Shown: positions 1-7,675, counted from the stretch's first letter. The stretch is 29,128 nucleotides of DNA from Ignavibacteriota bacterium (GCA_025357895.1 JANYLL010000164.1:1-29128), one strand, 5' to 3'. A program made the numbers and translations. Notes: generated by a model not told the origin, from the sequence alone.

Positions 1-395
1 CGAGAATAGAAGCGATCTATACTGTTGGTTACACTCCTCATCCGCCGCGCAAAGAAATTGAAAAGACGGCGCTTGATGCAACGAAAACCGTCCCGCACAA
101 ACATTTTACAACAATGGCTGAGGCAATAGCTGAATGCAAGGACAAAGGAATGAAGATCGCAGCGCTTGAATTGACCGATAACAGCCGTTCTGTTTTTTAT
201 CTTAAGCCCAATGATATTCCAATGGCTTTAGTGATCGGAAATGAAATAACCGGTGTCAGTGATGAGGCGCTTGCGTTATGCGAAGAGTCGTTTTTTATTC
301 CGATGTATGGAGCAAAACATTCTTTAAATGTGGCTGTAGCATACGGAGTGGCAGTTTTTGAGTGTATTCGGGCATTTACTATCAAATCGGATTAA
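1..395 (+). CDS. SpoU/TrmH-family RNA 2'-O-methyltransferase, 3' part
   Basis: This is the C-terminal ~130 residues of a SPOUT-class RNA ribose methyltransferase, which transfers a methyl group from S-adenosylmethionine to a ribose 2'-OH in tRNA or rRNA. The frame is open from base 3 and the 5' end lies outside the window. The SpoU motifs 2 and 3 are clear: LVIGNEITGVSDEAL, followed by IPMYGAKHSLNVAVAYGVAV, which together form the trefoil-knot SAM pocket. The N-terminal substrate-recognition part is missing, so the target (tRNA Gm18, 23S rRNA or other) cannot be assigned. An AT-rich palindrome follows the stop codon and may end the transcript. The family is secure; the specific member is not. 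Confidence 0.88.
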   Translation, partial: RIEAIYTVGYTPHPPRKEIEKTALDATKTVPHKHFTTMAEAIAECKDKGMKIAALELTDNSRSVFYLKPNDIPMALVIGNEITGVSDEALALCEESFFIPMYGAKHSLNVAVAYGVAVFECIRAFTIKSD

Positions 396-399
396 TATA

Positions 400-435
400 A
401 AAATTATATATTTTTAGCCGTAAATATATAATTTT
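400..435 (+). terminator. AT-only palindrome after the methyltransferase gene
   Basis: A perfect 14-bp inverted repeat (400-413 AAAATTATATATTT against 422-435) encloses an 8-nt loop, TTAGCCGT. It starts five bases after the stop codon. The arms contain no G or C, so the hairpin is weak for intrinsic termination, but the position fits a 3' end. It could instead be a protein-binding palindrome or part of the AT-rich upstream region of the next gene. Confidence 0.4.
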
Positions 436-478
436 AATCCTTGCTGTTACTTAAATATCAAGAAAAACGGAAAAGATA

Positions 479-507
479 TTGCATTCCGGTAAAAAAAGCT
501 GTATCTT
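479..507 (+). promoter_or_regulatory. possible sigma-70-like promoter for the histone-like gene
   Basis: TTGCAT (479-484) and TATCTT (502-507) are separated by 17 bp and lie about 65 bp upstream of the ATG at 573. The match to the consensus is only partial. This is a weak sequence-only suggestion. Confidence 0.27.
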
Positions 508-572
508 CGTATCTTAAAGTAGTGTTAGTTTTTTACAGTAATTCTATTTAACAAGATTTAGGAGACAGATAT

Positions 573-761
573 ATGGAAAGATTTAACGAACTTACAGCTC
601 TTATTGCAAGCTTCGAACATGATTTCGATAAGTTTTATGTTAAAGGCAATAAATCCGCCGGTACCAGAGTCCGCAAGGCGATGAATGAGTTGAAAAAGAA
701 AGCTCAGGAAATCCGCCTTGAAGTTCAGGGAATGAAAACGGCTGCTAAAGAGCCGGGATAA
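573..761 (+). CDS. histone H1-like (Hc1-type) small DNA-binding protein
   Basis: A 62-residue basic protein resembling the short histone H1-like proteins of Bacteroidota and Chlorobiota. These are thought to bind and condense DNA. Recognisable family features are the opening MERFNELTALIASFEHD, the central FYVKGNKSAGTRVRKAMNEL and the Lys/Arg-rich helix KKKAQEIRLEVQ. The length is normal. The start is well supported by a strong Shine-Dalgarno sequence AGGAGA (560-565), seven bases before the ATG. The gene stands alone: an AT palindrome lies upstream and a strong bidirectional terminator downstream, consistent with a separate and possibly highly expressed transcript. Family assignment is by motif recall; DNA binding is inferred from the family and the charge. 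Confidence 0.82.
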   Translation: MERFNELTALIASFEHDFDKFYVKGNKSAGTRVRKAMNELKKKAQEIRLEVQGMKTAAKEPG

Positions 762-810
762 AAAGACGCTATTTCTACTCGGAGTTCCTCTGAGATTGTG
801 TGTCTTAATT

Positions 811-851
811 GAAAAAATAGGACGTAAGAGATATTTACGTCCTATTTTTTC
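811..851. terminator. perfect bidirectional intrinsic terminator
   Basis: A 17-bp perfect stem (811-827 GAAAAAATAGGACGTAA against 835-851) has a 7-nt loop, GAGATAT. An A-run on the left arm and a T-run on the right arm supply a U-tract on both strands. It closes the histone-like gene on the plus strand and the lpx operon on the minus strand. The stop codon of the amidotransferase (842-844) lies inside the right arm. Confidence 0.88.
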
Positions 852-1570
852 ATCCTCTGGCCAAGCATTTTCTGGGCAGCTACTTCCCAAATAAAACTTT
901 CGAACAGCGCTCCGGAAAGCGGCTCATCGAATTCCATTCGTTCCGGATGCCACTGAACCGCAAGAAAATATGGCTTAGAGGATTGATCATTCCATTCGAT
1001 CGCTTCGATCACGCCATCCTCAGATGATTTTGCACTTACTGTCATTCCCGAAGCTAATTCATCAATTGCCTGATGATGTGCGCTTGTTACATTACCATCT
1101 GATACCCGGGATATTTTTTTTATTAATTTTCCGGGTTCGAGATGCACATCATGTCTTCGGTCTATTCCATCGAGCTTTTTATGTGATGGTTTGCCTGAAA
1201 TTTGGAGATCAGTGATCAGTGTTCCCCCATAATGCACATTAAGTAATTGCAGTCCGCGGCATATCCCGAATATAGGCAATTGGAGTTCATCAGCTTTTTT
1301 TGCAAATTCAAATTCTATTGAATCGCGCCGAGGATCTAAATCTTCGCACTCTGATCTCAATTCCGGTTTTCCAAATAATCCAGGTTCAACATCAGCTCCG
1401 CCGGTGAAAAGGATACCATCGATTTCCGTGATGAATTCAGGATGCGCTGAAAGATCAGAGGAGATCACTTCATGACCTATAACCTCGCCGGCTTTACAGA
1501 GCGCATCGGAATATTTTTGGTATTTTGTATTCCCTTGAGGAATATAACTTAGCCCAATATGTAATTTCAT
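842..1570 (-). CDS. class I glutamine amidotransferase (peptidase C26, PuuD-like)
   Basis: A 242-residue gamma-glutamyl hydrolase-type protein related to gamma-glutamyl-GABA hydrolase (PuuD). The class I triad is visible: nucleophile Cys104 in FGICRGLQ, and His208 and Glu210 in VQWHPE. The oxyanion region ILFTGGADVEPGLF (53-66) is also present, and the length is normal for the family. It is the last gene of the minus-strand operon; its ATG overlaps the lpxK stop by 4 nt (ATGA), implying translational coupling. Its terminal codon lies in the shared terminator. The true substrate is unknown: hydrolysis of a gamma-glutamyl amide is likely from the family, but nothing in the sequence links it to lipid A chemistry. 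Confidence 0.85.
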   Translation of the reverse strand: MKLHIGLSYIPQGNTKYQKYSDALCKAGEVIGHEVISSDLSAHPEFITEIDGILFTGGADVEPGLFGKPELRSECEDLDPRRDSIEFEFAKKADELQLPIFGICRGLQLLNVHYGGTLITDLQISGKPSHKKLDGIDRRHDVHLEPGKLIKKISRVSDGNVTSAHHQAIDELASGMTVSAKSSEDGVIEAIEWNDQSSKPYFLAVQWHPERMEFDEPLSGALFESFIWEVAAQKMLGQRMKK

Positions 1571-2589
1571 GTTCTGATAAGATCTTTGATGCGGCGCAGC
1601 AGAATTTCTTCGCCACGAATAAATTGCAAATCACTATAAACAACAGCGAGTGGCAGAAGAGACGGGTCTTTTCTCTGCATCGCTCGATAGGAGTCTAACA
1701 TTTTTACCGCATCTTTAGTCGTTGTTGCAATGAAATTACATTTTTCAGCTGTTGCTTTTGAAGCGATTTTTTCAAGAACTTCAATATCATATTCCGCATG
1801 ATCGCGTAAACGATATGGAATTACCGAAGCTGCTACTGTTGCAAGAGAACGTTCAAATCGTTCCGGGTGGGCAATACCGCTAAAGGCTAAAACTTTTTCG
1901 CCGCTAAGTATTTCAGGAAGCGCATCAACTTCATCATCGCCGGAATAAAGATTTACACGTGATAGAATTGTTTGTATCTGCGCAACAAGCTTCTCTTCGA
2001 ATTTCAACGGAGTATGTTTATGTTCTTCGAAATTCGTTTGAATGAGCACATCCGCATCTGCTGCAGCAGAAAAAGACTCCCTTCCACTGCCCAAGGGCAG
2101 CACCGTTGGAATACCCTCTTCGGAATTAATGAGCAGAATATTCAGGTCACGCTTCAATCGTAAATGCTGGTACCCATCATCGAGTATAATAATTTCAGCA
2201 CCCAACAATATTGCATTTTGTGCTCCGCGTACACGATCTTCATCGCATATCACGATTGCTTCCGGTATTTCACGTGTATAAAGTTGAGCTTCATCGCCGC
2301 TTTTATCAACGTTCTCTATAATATTTTTTCCGTCACTAACAAGAAGATATCCTGAGGTTTTTCTTTTATAACCTCGCAGAACAATAGCGGTTTTTTTTTG
2401 AAGTGTTTCTATACAATATCTTCCCACATACAAAGTAAGGGGAGTTTTTCCCGTTCCACCCATCGAAAGATTACCTATAGAAATAACAGGGACAGAAACT
2501 TTGACGGACTTTATTTTTCCCTTCCGGTAAAGCCATCTCCGCAATTTCATTGCATAGGCAAAAGGATTCAGGAGATCGATCAAGTACAT
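1567..2589 (-). CDS. lpxK: tetraacyldisaccharide 4'-kinase LpxK
   Basis: LpxK phosphorylates the 4' position of the tetraacyldisaccharide to form lipid IVA, at the inner face of the cytoplasmic membrane. The 340-residue length is typical. The P-loop VISIGNLSMGGTGKTP (35-50) and the family signature ILDDGYQHLRLKRDLNILLIN-type block (DDGYQH at 137-142) are present, and the C-terminal lobe includes LAFSGIAHPERF. The N-terminal hydrophobic segment LLNPFAYAMKLRRWLY fits the membrane-associated helix of the family. It starts one base after the stop of the DUF374 acyltransferase and overlaps the amidotransferase start by 4 nt, so the genes are almost certainly co-transcribed. Confidence 0.95.
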   Translation of the reverse strand: MYLIDLLNPFAYAMKLRRWLYRKGKIKSVKVSVPVISIGNLSMGGTGKTPLTLYVGRYCIETLQKKTAIVLRGYKRKTSGYLLVSDGKNIIENVDKSGDEAQLYTREIPEAIVICDEDRVRGAQNAILLGAEIIILDDGYQHLRLKRDLNILLINSEEGIPTVLPLGSGRESFSAAADADVLIQTNFEEHKHTPLKFEEKLVAQIQTILSRVNLYSGDDEVDALPEILSGEKVLAFSGIAHPERFERSLATVAASVIPYRLRDHAEYDIEVLEKIASKATAEKCNFIATTTKDAVKMLDSYRAMQRKDPSLLPLAVVYSDLQFIRGEEILLRRIKDLIRT

Positions 2590-2590
2590 G

Positions 2591-3196
2591 TTAATCTGCA
2601 GAAGATGGGAATGGATGTGATGTATTATAAGGAAATGATGCCTGCTCTAAAAATATTTTTTGTTCTTCAGGATCGGAAGGAAATGTCGTTGTATCAAGAC
2701 GGTGTGAATTTATTACTACAGATGAGAGCGGAAATGGTATTTGAAATTTGTCCCAGCTTTTAAGCAGACGGATCCGGCCTTTGTATTCGATCGAAAGGAA
2801 ATACAGTGGCAATTCTAATTCTTGCGCAGCAATGAAAATCCCGCGCTTAAATATTTCTTTCGGTCCCTGCGGACCATCGGGCGTTATGACAAGCCGCTTC
2901 GCATCACCGGTGCGAATCATCTCAACAGCTTCACTTAAAGCTTGCTTACCGGAACGAGTGCTCGAACCGCGAACGGTTTTATATTTCCAGTTTGTGAGGA
3001 TTTTATTTAAATATTCACCATCTTTGCTTTCACTGACAAGTGCGACAGCATTCTTCCGTGAGATCCACCAGCCGCCGATCATTCGTGAATGCCAAAACGC
3101 TACAATACATTTTTCAGGCAGCGGCTCACCTACCCACTTAAAGCGGAGCGTACGAATGAGCGTCGTTAAACTTGGTGGTAAAATGGTTCTAAGCAT
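2591..3196 (-). CDS. DUF374-family lysophospholipid/lipid A acyltransferase
   Basis: A 201-residue acyltransferase of the DUF374 type. Diagnostic blocks are AFWHSRM (His36 as probable catalytic base), LVSESKDGEYL (53-63), RGSSTRSG (76-83) and TPDGPQGP (105-112). It lies between lpxB and lpxK, overlapping the end of lpxB by 8 nt and ending one base before the lpxK start. From this context it probably adds a secondary acyl chain to lipid A or its precursor, replacing the unrelated LpxL/LpxM, but the sequence does not prove the acceptor. No long hydrophobic anchor is seen; association with the membrane is presumed through the N-terminal residues. Confidence 0.85.
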   Translation of the reverse strand: MLRTILPPSLTTLIRTLRFKWVGEPLPEKCIVAFWHSRMIGGWWISRKNAVALVSESKDGEYLNKILTNWKYKTVRGSSTRSGKQALSEAVEMIRTGDAKRLVITPDGPQGPKEIFKRGIFIAAQELELPLYFLSIEYKGRIRLLKSWDKFQIPFPLSSVVINSHRLDTTTFPSDPEEQKIFLEQASFPYNTSHPFPSSAD

Positions 3197-4349
3197 TCCC
3201 GAGTAATAGCTCTGCTACACGGCGTGATGGAGAATCATTCGGTGCCCGCAGAGTATTCCAAACTTCTCCTACATTTTCAGTGAAAGAATCTTTTTCTTTG
3301 TTAACAAATTCCAAACTTTCTATGATTCGCCCGGAGGTAAACTCCGATTGAATAAGTTCAGGATAGATCTTTTTGCCCATTACAATATTTGCTAACCCAA
3401 TGAACTTCAACGTGATCATTCGTTTTGCGATCATATAGGTGACGCTGCTTGTCTTGTAGCAGATCACTCCAGGCAATCTCATTAATGCCGCTTCCAGCGT
3501 AGTCGTTCCACTTTTAAGAATTCCCAGCTGTCCGTGATGCATTAACTGATGAATATCTTTGGCCGAGCGAAAATGTATGATGTTCATACTTGAAATGCTT
3601 TCATAGTTCGTAGCAGGTATTGATTCTGCCTCTATTATAACGGGCTGCCAATTATGCTTCGTAGAAAAATCTGCTGCTGCTTTTGCCATTACTTCAAGAT
3701 GCTGAATAACTTCTTCTTTCCTGCTTCCGGGAAATAGAAGAAGCCATTTTCTATTTGAATCAAGTCCGAACTCTTTGGAAAATTGTTCGCGCGAACCGAA
3801 TGATCCTCGTTCATCTTCGATGATCTCAAGTAAAGGATGTCCGACAAAAAAAGTATTCTGTAATCCTGCTTTTTTATAAATATCAACTTCGAACGGAAAA
3901 ATCACGAGCATCTCATCAACCGATGCGACGATATCTTTTACACGCGAAGCTTTCCATGCCCATACCTGAGGGCTAACGTAAAACACAACACGAATGCCGC
4001 GTTTTCTCGCTTCTTTTGCAAGACGAATATTAAACCCGGGATAGTCAATGAGAAAAAGGATGTCCGGACGAGAATCTTTCGTATCAAGCAGCGATACGAT
4101 CTTCTTGAAAACTCTATTAAAAAAAAAGTAGCGTTTCGCAACTTCTAAAAATCCGACAACTGACATTTCATCGGTTGTATAAAGACAGTTCATTCCTAAT
4201 TTTGCGCATTCCCTGCCGCCGATACCAAATAGCTCAATGGTATCACCACGAGATGTGGCAATTTCCTTCGCACGGAACAATGCCCGCGCCGCCAGGCGGT
4301 CGCCGGAAGCTTCACCTGCAATAGCAAGGATCTTTAAAATGCGAGACAT
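3189..4349 (-). CDS. lpxB: lipid-A-disaccharide synthase LpxB
   Basis: LpxB joins UDP-2,3-diacylglucosamine and lipid X to form the lipid A disaccharide. It is a GT-B glycosyltransferase (GT19) at the inner membrane surface. The 386-residue length is normal. Motifs in order: AIAGEASGDRLAARAL (9-24), IDYPGFN (101-107), YVSPQVWAW (124-132), FPFE (151-154), FVGHPL (168-173), LFPGSRKEE (205-213) and LKSGTTTLEAAL (278-289). It is the first gene of the minus-strand operon. The 122-bp gap to the divergent CDF transporter at 4472 must hold promoters in both directions. LpxB and LpxK encoded together indicate a complete lipid A outer membrane. Confidence 0.96.
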   Translation of the reverse strand: MSRILKILAIAGEASGDRLAARALFRAKEIATSRGDTIELFGIGGRECAKLGMNCLYTTDEMSVVGFLEVAKRYFFFNRVFKKIVSLLDTKDSRPDILFLIDYPGFNIRLAKEARKRGIRVVFYVSPQVWAWKASRVKDIVASVDEMLVIFPFEVDIYKKAGLQNTFFVGHPLLEIIEDERGSFGSREQFSKEFGLDSNRKWLLLFPGSRKEEVIQHLEVMAKAAADFSTKHNWQPVIIEAESIPATNYESISSMNIIHFRSAKDIHQLMHHGQLGILKSGTTTLEAALMRLPGVICYKTSSVTYMIAKRMITLKFIGLANIVMGKKIYPELIQSEFTSGRIIESLEFVNKEKDSFTENVGEVWNTLRAPNDSPSRRVAELLLGNA

Positions 4350-4471
4350 ATTTCTCTGGCGAATATCATATAATGGCTATGCTTTAATAGTTTTAGGAGA
4401 AACAAAGGTTTCATTACAGGAATTATCCGTGTAGCATTTTTTGTTTTAAATGATGTTGAATCTACTATTAC

Positions 4472-5383
4472 ATGCCGGGTCATAATCATAGCCATGAACA
4501 TAATCATCCGCTGACCCATGTAAACCGTGCATTTCTGGTTGGTATCGGTTTTAATCTTACCTTCGTTATAATCGAAGTCATTGCCGGAATCTCTGTCAAT
4601 TCCCTTTCTTTACTTTCGGATGCCGGACATAACTTTGCCGATGTTATCAGCCTCTTACTTTCCCTGCTTGCATTCCGTTTGGCAAAAGTTAAAGCAACGG
4701 AGCAATATACCTATGGATACAGAAAAACATCTATTCTGGTGGCGCTTTTTAATGCAATGGTCCTATTAGGATCTCTCGGAGCAATTACCTACGAAGCAGT
4801 CCATCGCATCTTTACTCCGGAGCCGGTGCAAGGCGGATTCATCGCCGTAATCGCAGGTATAGGTATCGTTGTTAATGGAGCCACTGCGTTGCTTTTCTTT
4901 AGTGAGCAGAATCGTGATCTGAATATTAAAAGTGCATATTTACACATGCTATCCGATGCCGTAGTATCACTCGGTATCGTAATAGGCGGAGTGATCATTT
5001 ATAATACTAATTGGTATTGGGTTGATCCGCTGCTGAGTTTGCTTATTGTCCTCGTTATATTTTGGAGCACGTGGGGCTTGCTAAGAAACAGCCTTCGCTT
5101 ATCCCTTGATGGCGTGCCAAGGGATATTGATATTGAAGAAGTAAAGAGAGTAAGCTTGCAAAATCCAAGTATCAGCAGTATGCATCATGTGCATGTATGG
5201 TCGTTAAGCACAACAGAAAATGCCATGACGGCACACGTCGTACTTGCTCCAAATAAATCGAAACAAGATGAATTTGAAATTAAAAGGGATTTGCGGGACA
5301 AGCTTGAGCATTTACATATCACTCATGTAACCATCGAAACCGAAATAGAGGATACTTCCTGCGCGGAAGAAGAGTGCGAATAA
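4472..5383 (+). CDS. CDF-family zinc (Cd/Co) efflux transporter, CzcD/ZitB-like
   Basis: A 303-residue cation diffusion facilitator exchanging cytoplasmic Zn2+ (or Cd2+/Co2+) for protons. It has a His-rich N-terminus (PGHNHSHEHNHPLTH), six predicted membrane segments, and the two intramembrane metal pairs His53/Asp57 (SDAGHNFAD) and His158/Asp162 (HMLSDAVVS). This HD-HD site is the Zn/Cd-type arrangement. A cytoplasmic ferredoxin-like regulatory domain follows, with HHVHVWSLS, and the C-terminus carries CAEEECE. The start at the first ATG places the His-rich leader next to TM1 as in homologues. No good Shine-Dalgarno sequence precedes it. The stop is followed at once by the palindromic insert at 5384-5438. 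Confidence 0.93.
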   Translation: MPGHNHSHEHNHPLTHVNRAFLVGIGFNLTFVIIEVIAGISVNSLSLLSDAGHNFADVISLLLSLLAFRLAKVKATEQYTYGYRKTSILVALFNAMVLLGSLGAITYEAVHRIFTPEPVQGGFIAVIAGIGIVVNGATALLFFSEQNRDLNIKSAYLHMLSDAVVSLGIVIGGVIIYNTNWYWVDPLLSLLIVLVIFWSTWGLLRNSLRLSLDGVPRDIDIEEVKRVSLQNPSISSMHHVHVWSLSTTENAMTAHVVLAPNKSKQDEFEIKRDLRDKLEHLHITHVTIETEIEDTSCAEEECE

Positions 5384-5438
5384 TTTCATCCTTCATCTCG
5401 CCTCAGCGAGTCGCCGTGGCGACCCTCCGCTTTCATCC
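5384..5438. repeat. double-palindrome mini-insert flanked by 8-bp direct repeats
   Basis: Two adjacent hairpins, CTCGC-ctca-GCGAG (5397-5410) and GTCGCC-gt-GGCGAC (5410-5423), sit in a segment bracketed by identical octamers TTTCATCC (5384-5391 and 5431-5438). The direct repeats look like a target-site duplication around about 39 bp. The segment lies between the CDF stop codon and the tRNA 3' end, where it may also terminate transcription. Its nature as a mobile palindrome is inferred; there is no second copy in the window. Confidence 0.5.
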
Positions 5439-5454
5439 CTACCAATAAAAAGTG

Positions 5455-5527
<73 letters not shown>

Positions 5528-5654
5528 ATTTTATGTGACTGAAGGTAATATTTGTCGTATTTTCGTACGTAATACTTTTCAGACTGGCGAAGAACAGCAT
5601 CGCAAAACGTATCGTTCGCCGCCTGTATTTTCGCCTAATCAATATTTTGTTGTC

Positions 5655-6755
5655 ATGATCAAATTATTTTCACTCTTTGCAGTTGCAATTATCGCTTCGG
5701 TTGCGATGATTTCGTGTTCCACCAAAAGTAATCCGACCACTACACCGACGACGACGGATACAAGCACGATCTTAACTGCACTTGCTCTTCCGAATGGAAC
5801 CGCTGCGCCCGATTACAATAGTTCAACGATCGAATCTGTATGGAGCAGTGCAGCTCCGCTTGCCGTTACTGCTTCTGCGATAGGCGATAATTTCAGCGGA
5901 AGTTCTTTTCCGGTGACGATCAAATCAATCGTCTCATCGCAAAATATTTATTTTTTAGTTCAGTATAATGATGCAACAGAAAATAACTTCCAGCAACCCC
6001 TTCACTTCAATGGCGGCGATCCAAAAACTTCAACTAACTGGACAATAGATAATACAACATACGATGATGGTGTCAGCTTGATCTTTGAAGATCCTGCTAA
6101 TCAGGGTAAAAGCGGCACAAAAACTTTTCCTGCCGATGGATGCACAATGCTTTGCCATACGACTACTACGTCGCAATGGGATAAGGGAATGTTTTCCGAA
6201 ACTAATGGAAGATATGACCTTTGGTATTGGCATACAGGTAAAGGGAACGGCAGCGGTTATGCTGATGATAAAATTGCTCTGGGAGATCCTGATTTTAAGA
6301 TTAGAAAAGACGACGACAACGCAGAGATCTATCATAACAATGTTATAGACGATAATCCGGGTTTTCAACCATACTTAGTGGCGGGCGGAACAAACAGAAA
6401 CCTTGATAAGCGGTATTTTATTGCTGAAGAAACCAAACAGACTTTTGCTGATGGCGTCCCAATTAATCCTGCAACAAACAAAGCATGGGCAGCAAATGAT
6501 ATTGTTTCCGCATATTCAATTTCTTTACCCCAGGATCCTACTAATGATTATTTCGATGTCCATGCAAAAGGATATTATTCGAGTGGTGCATGGGTAGTAA
6601 AATTTCAACGAAAACTCTACACGGGTGCTTCAAATCTCGACACCCAATTTTCCAGCGGCAATGAATATTTATTCTCATTCGCCATTCATAATAATAATGC
6701 TCCCGGAAATCATTATGGCGCAGCAAATAAATCATTCAAACTGAAGATGCCGTAG
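5655..6755 (+). CDS. lipoprotein with ethylbenzene-dehydrogenase-like haem-binding domain
   Basis: A 366-residue exported lipoprotein. The ATG at 5655 gives a clean lipoprotein signal, MIKLFSLFAVAIIASVAMIS-Cys21; the longer in-frame start at 5535 would put 40 unrelated residues in front and is rejected. A Thr-rich linker follows, then a beta-rich domain of the ethylbenzene dehydrogenase gamma-subunit type (EB_dh), which holds a b-type haem in DMSO-reductase-family electron transfer partners: VTIKSIVSSQNIYFLVQYND, then DLWYWHTGKGNGSGYADDK. An unusual Cys163-X3-Cys167-His168 (GCTMLCHT) could attach a c-type haem or be a variant of it. A periplasmic or surface redox role is inferred. No molybdopterin oxidoreductase partner gene is in the window. 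Confidence 0.76.
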   Translation: MIKLFSLFAVAIIASVAMISCSTKSNPTTTPTTTDTSTILTALALPNGTAAPDYNSSTIESVWSSAAPLAVTASAIGDNFSGSSFPVTIKSIVSSQNIYFLVQYNDATENNFQQPLHFNGGDPKTSTNWTIDNTTYDDGVSLIFEDPANQGKSGTKTFPADGCTMLCHTTTTSQWDKGMFSETNGRYDLWYWHTGKGNGSGYADDKIALGDPDFKIRKDDDNAEIYHNNVIDDNPGFQPYLVAGGTNRNLDKRYFIAEETKQTFADGVPINPATNKAWAANDIVSAYSISLPQDPTNDYFDVHAKGYYSSGAWVVKFQRKLYTGASNLDTQFSSGNEYLFSFAIHNNNAPGNHYGAANKSFKLKMP

Positions 6756-6922
6756 TATTTGGATGATTATCTGTGCGACAGCCAAGTGGTGGTTCAAATT
6801 CAGTGAAATGCCGTCCGGAGGAATTAGATGACAAATAAGATTGAATTCTCAAAATGAGCCACTATCGACTTCCAATTTGCCGAACATTACCACCTAGCCT
6901 TTTGTTATAGGAGAGCTTAATA

Positions 6923-6937
6923 ATGAATAATAGATGA
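6923..6937 (+). promoter_or_regulatory. four-codon minigene (MNNR) overlapping the plsY start
   Basis: ATG AAT AAT AGA TGA occupies 6923-6937, and its stop overlaps the plsY ATG (6934-6936) as ATGA. The only Shine-Dalgarno-like sequence nearby (TAGGAG, about 6908-6913) is about 9-10 bases from this ATG but about 20 from the plsY ATG. Translation of plsY may therefore depend on ribosomes terminating on the minigene. This is a sequence observation; function is inferred. Confidence 0.4.
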
Positions 6938-7611
6938 TCAGTATAATTGTTGTTTTAGTAACGGGCTACCTCTTAGGAGCTATTCCGTTCGGTGTGATTA
7001 TCAGCAAACGCTTCCGTGGTTTTGACTTACGGACAAAAGGCTCGGGAAACATGGGTTCGACGAATGCCTTCCGCGTCTTAGGCTGGAAACTTGGTTTGAT
7101 GGTTCAGATCCTTGATCTTGCAAAGGGAATTGGAGCAGTATTAATTGCTACGTTCCTTTTCAACGGTCTTCCGTTTCATAACGTAACTCCGTTCCAGGAT
7201 ATTACCGTTTTCAGATTTATTGCAGGCATTGCCGCAGTCATTGGTCATTGCTACACGATCTTCGCCGGATTTAAGGGCGGCAAGGGAATCAGCACTGCTG
7301 CCGGAATGCTTGTTGCAATTGCTCCGATCGAAACTGCAGTGGCAATAGGAATTTTCATGCTCGTTGTTTTCGCATCGGGTTATATTTCGCTTGGTTCGAT
7401 CAGTGCAGCGATCGTTTTCCCGACAACGATGTTTGTCCGTCAGAATATATTAGGAGTAGATATTTACGGTTATCATACGCTTATCGTCGGCGCCATAGGT
7501 ATTTCCCTCTTCCTTATTTACCGCCACCGCAAAAACATTCAGCGCTTGCTTTCGAAGACGGAAAACCGCTTCGATAAACTCCGCATCTTCCATAAAAGAG
7601 CGACGGCGTAA
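6934..7611 (+). CDS. plsY: glycerol-3-phosphate acyltransferase PlsY
   Basis: PlsY is an integral membrane enzyme that transfers an acyl group from acyl-phosphate to sn-glycerol-3-phosphate, the first step of phosphatidate synthesis in most bacteria. At 225 residues it has the expected length and about five membrane helices. Conserved loops are GSGNMGSTN (36-44, where family members often have GSGNxGATN), GHCYTIFAGFKGGKGIST (104-121) and the C-terminal LIYRHRKNIQRL. The downstream gpsA supplies its glycerol-3-phosphate substrate. Start context is unusual (see the overlapping minigene). A hairpin terminator separates it from gpsA. Confidence 0.95.
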   Translation: MISIIVVLVTGYLLGAIPFGVIISKRFRGFDLRTKGSGNMGSTNAFRVLGWKLGLMVQILDLAKGIGAVLIATFLFNGLPFHNVTPFQDITVFRFIAGIAAVIGHCYTIFAGFKGGKGISTAAGMLVAIAPIETAVAIGIFMLVVFASGYISLGSISAAIVFPTTMFVRQNILGVDIYGYHTLIVGAIGISLFLIYRHRKNIQRLLSKTENRFDKLRIFHKRATA

Positions 7612-7646
7612 GATTTCCATTGTAGTTTTGCATACGTAATAATAGT

Positions 7647-7675
7647 ACCGAAGAGCTTTGCTCTTCGGTTTTCGC
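7647..7675 (+). terminator. intrinsic terminator or attenuator between plsY and gpsA
   Basis: A perfect 9-bp stem ACCGAAGAG (7647-7655) / CTCTTCGGT (7661-7669) with loop CTTTG is followed by a T-rich tail (TTTCGCTTT). It lies 19 nt before the gpsA ATG at 7688. It probably limits plsY read-through into gpsA or acts as an attenuator. An in-frame upstream start at 7658 lies inside this hairpin and is therefore unlikely to be used. Confidence 0.66.

Noticed and set aside
558..890. 110-codon minus-strand frame across the histone-like gene
   Set aside because: It is antisense to a convincing gene and runs through the terminator; no family resemblance.
5535..5654. N-terminal extension of the haem-binding lipoprotein from an ATG at 5535
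   Set aside because: It would bury a perfect lipoprotein signal starting at 5655 and overlaps the presumed promoter region of the divergent tRNA gene.
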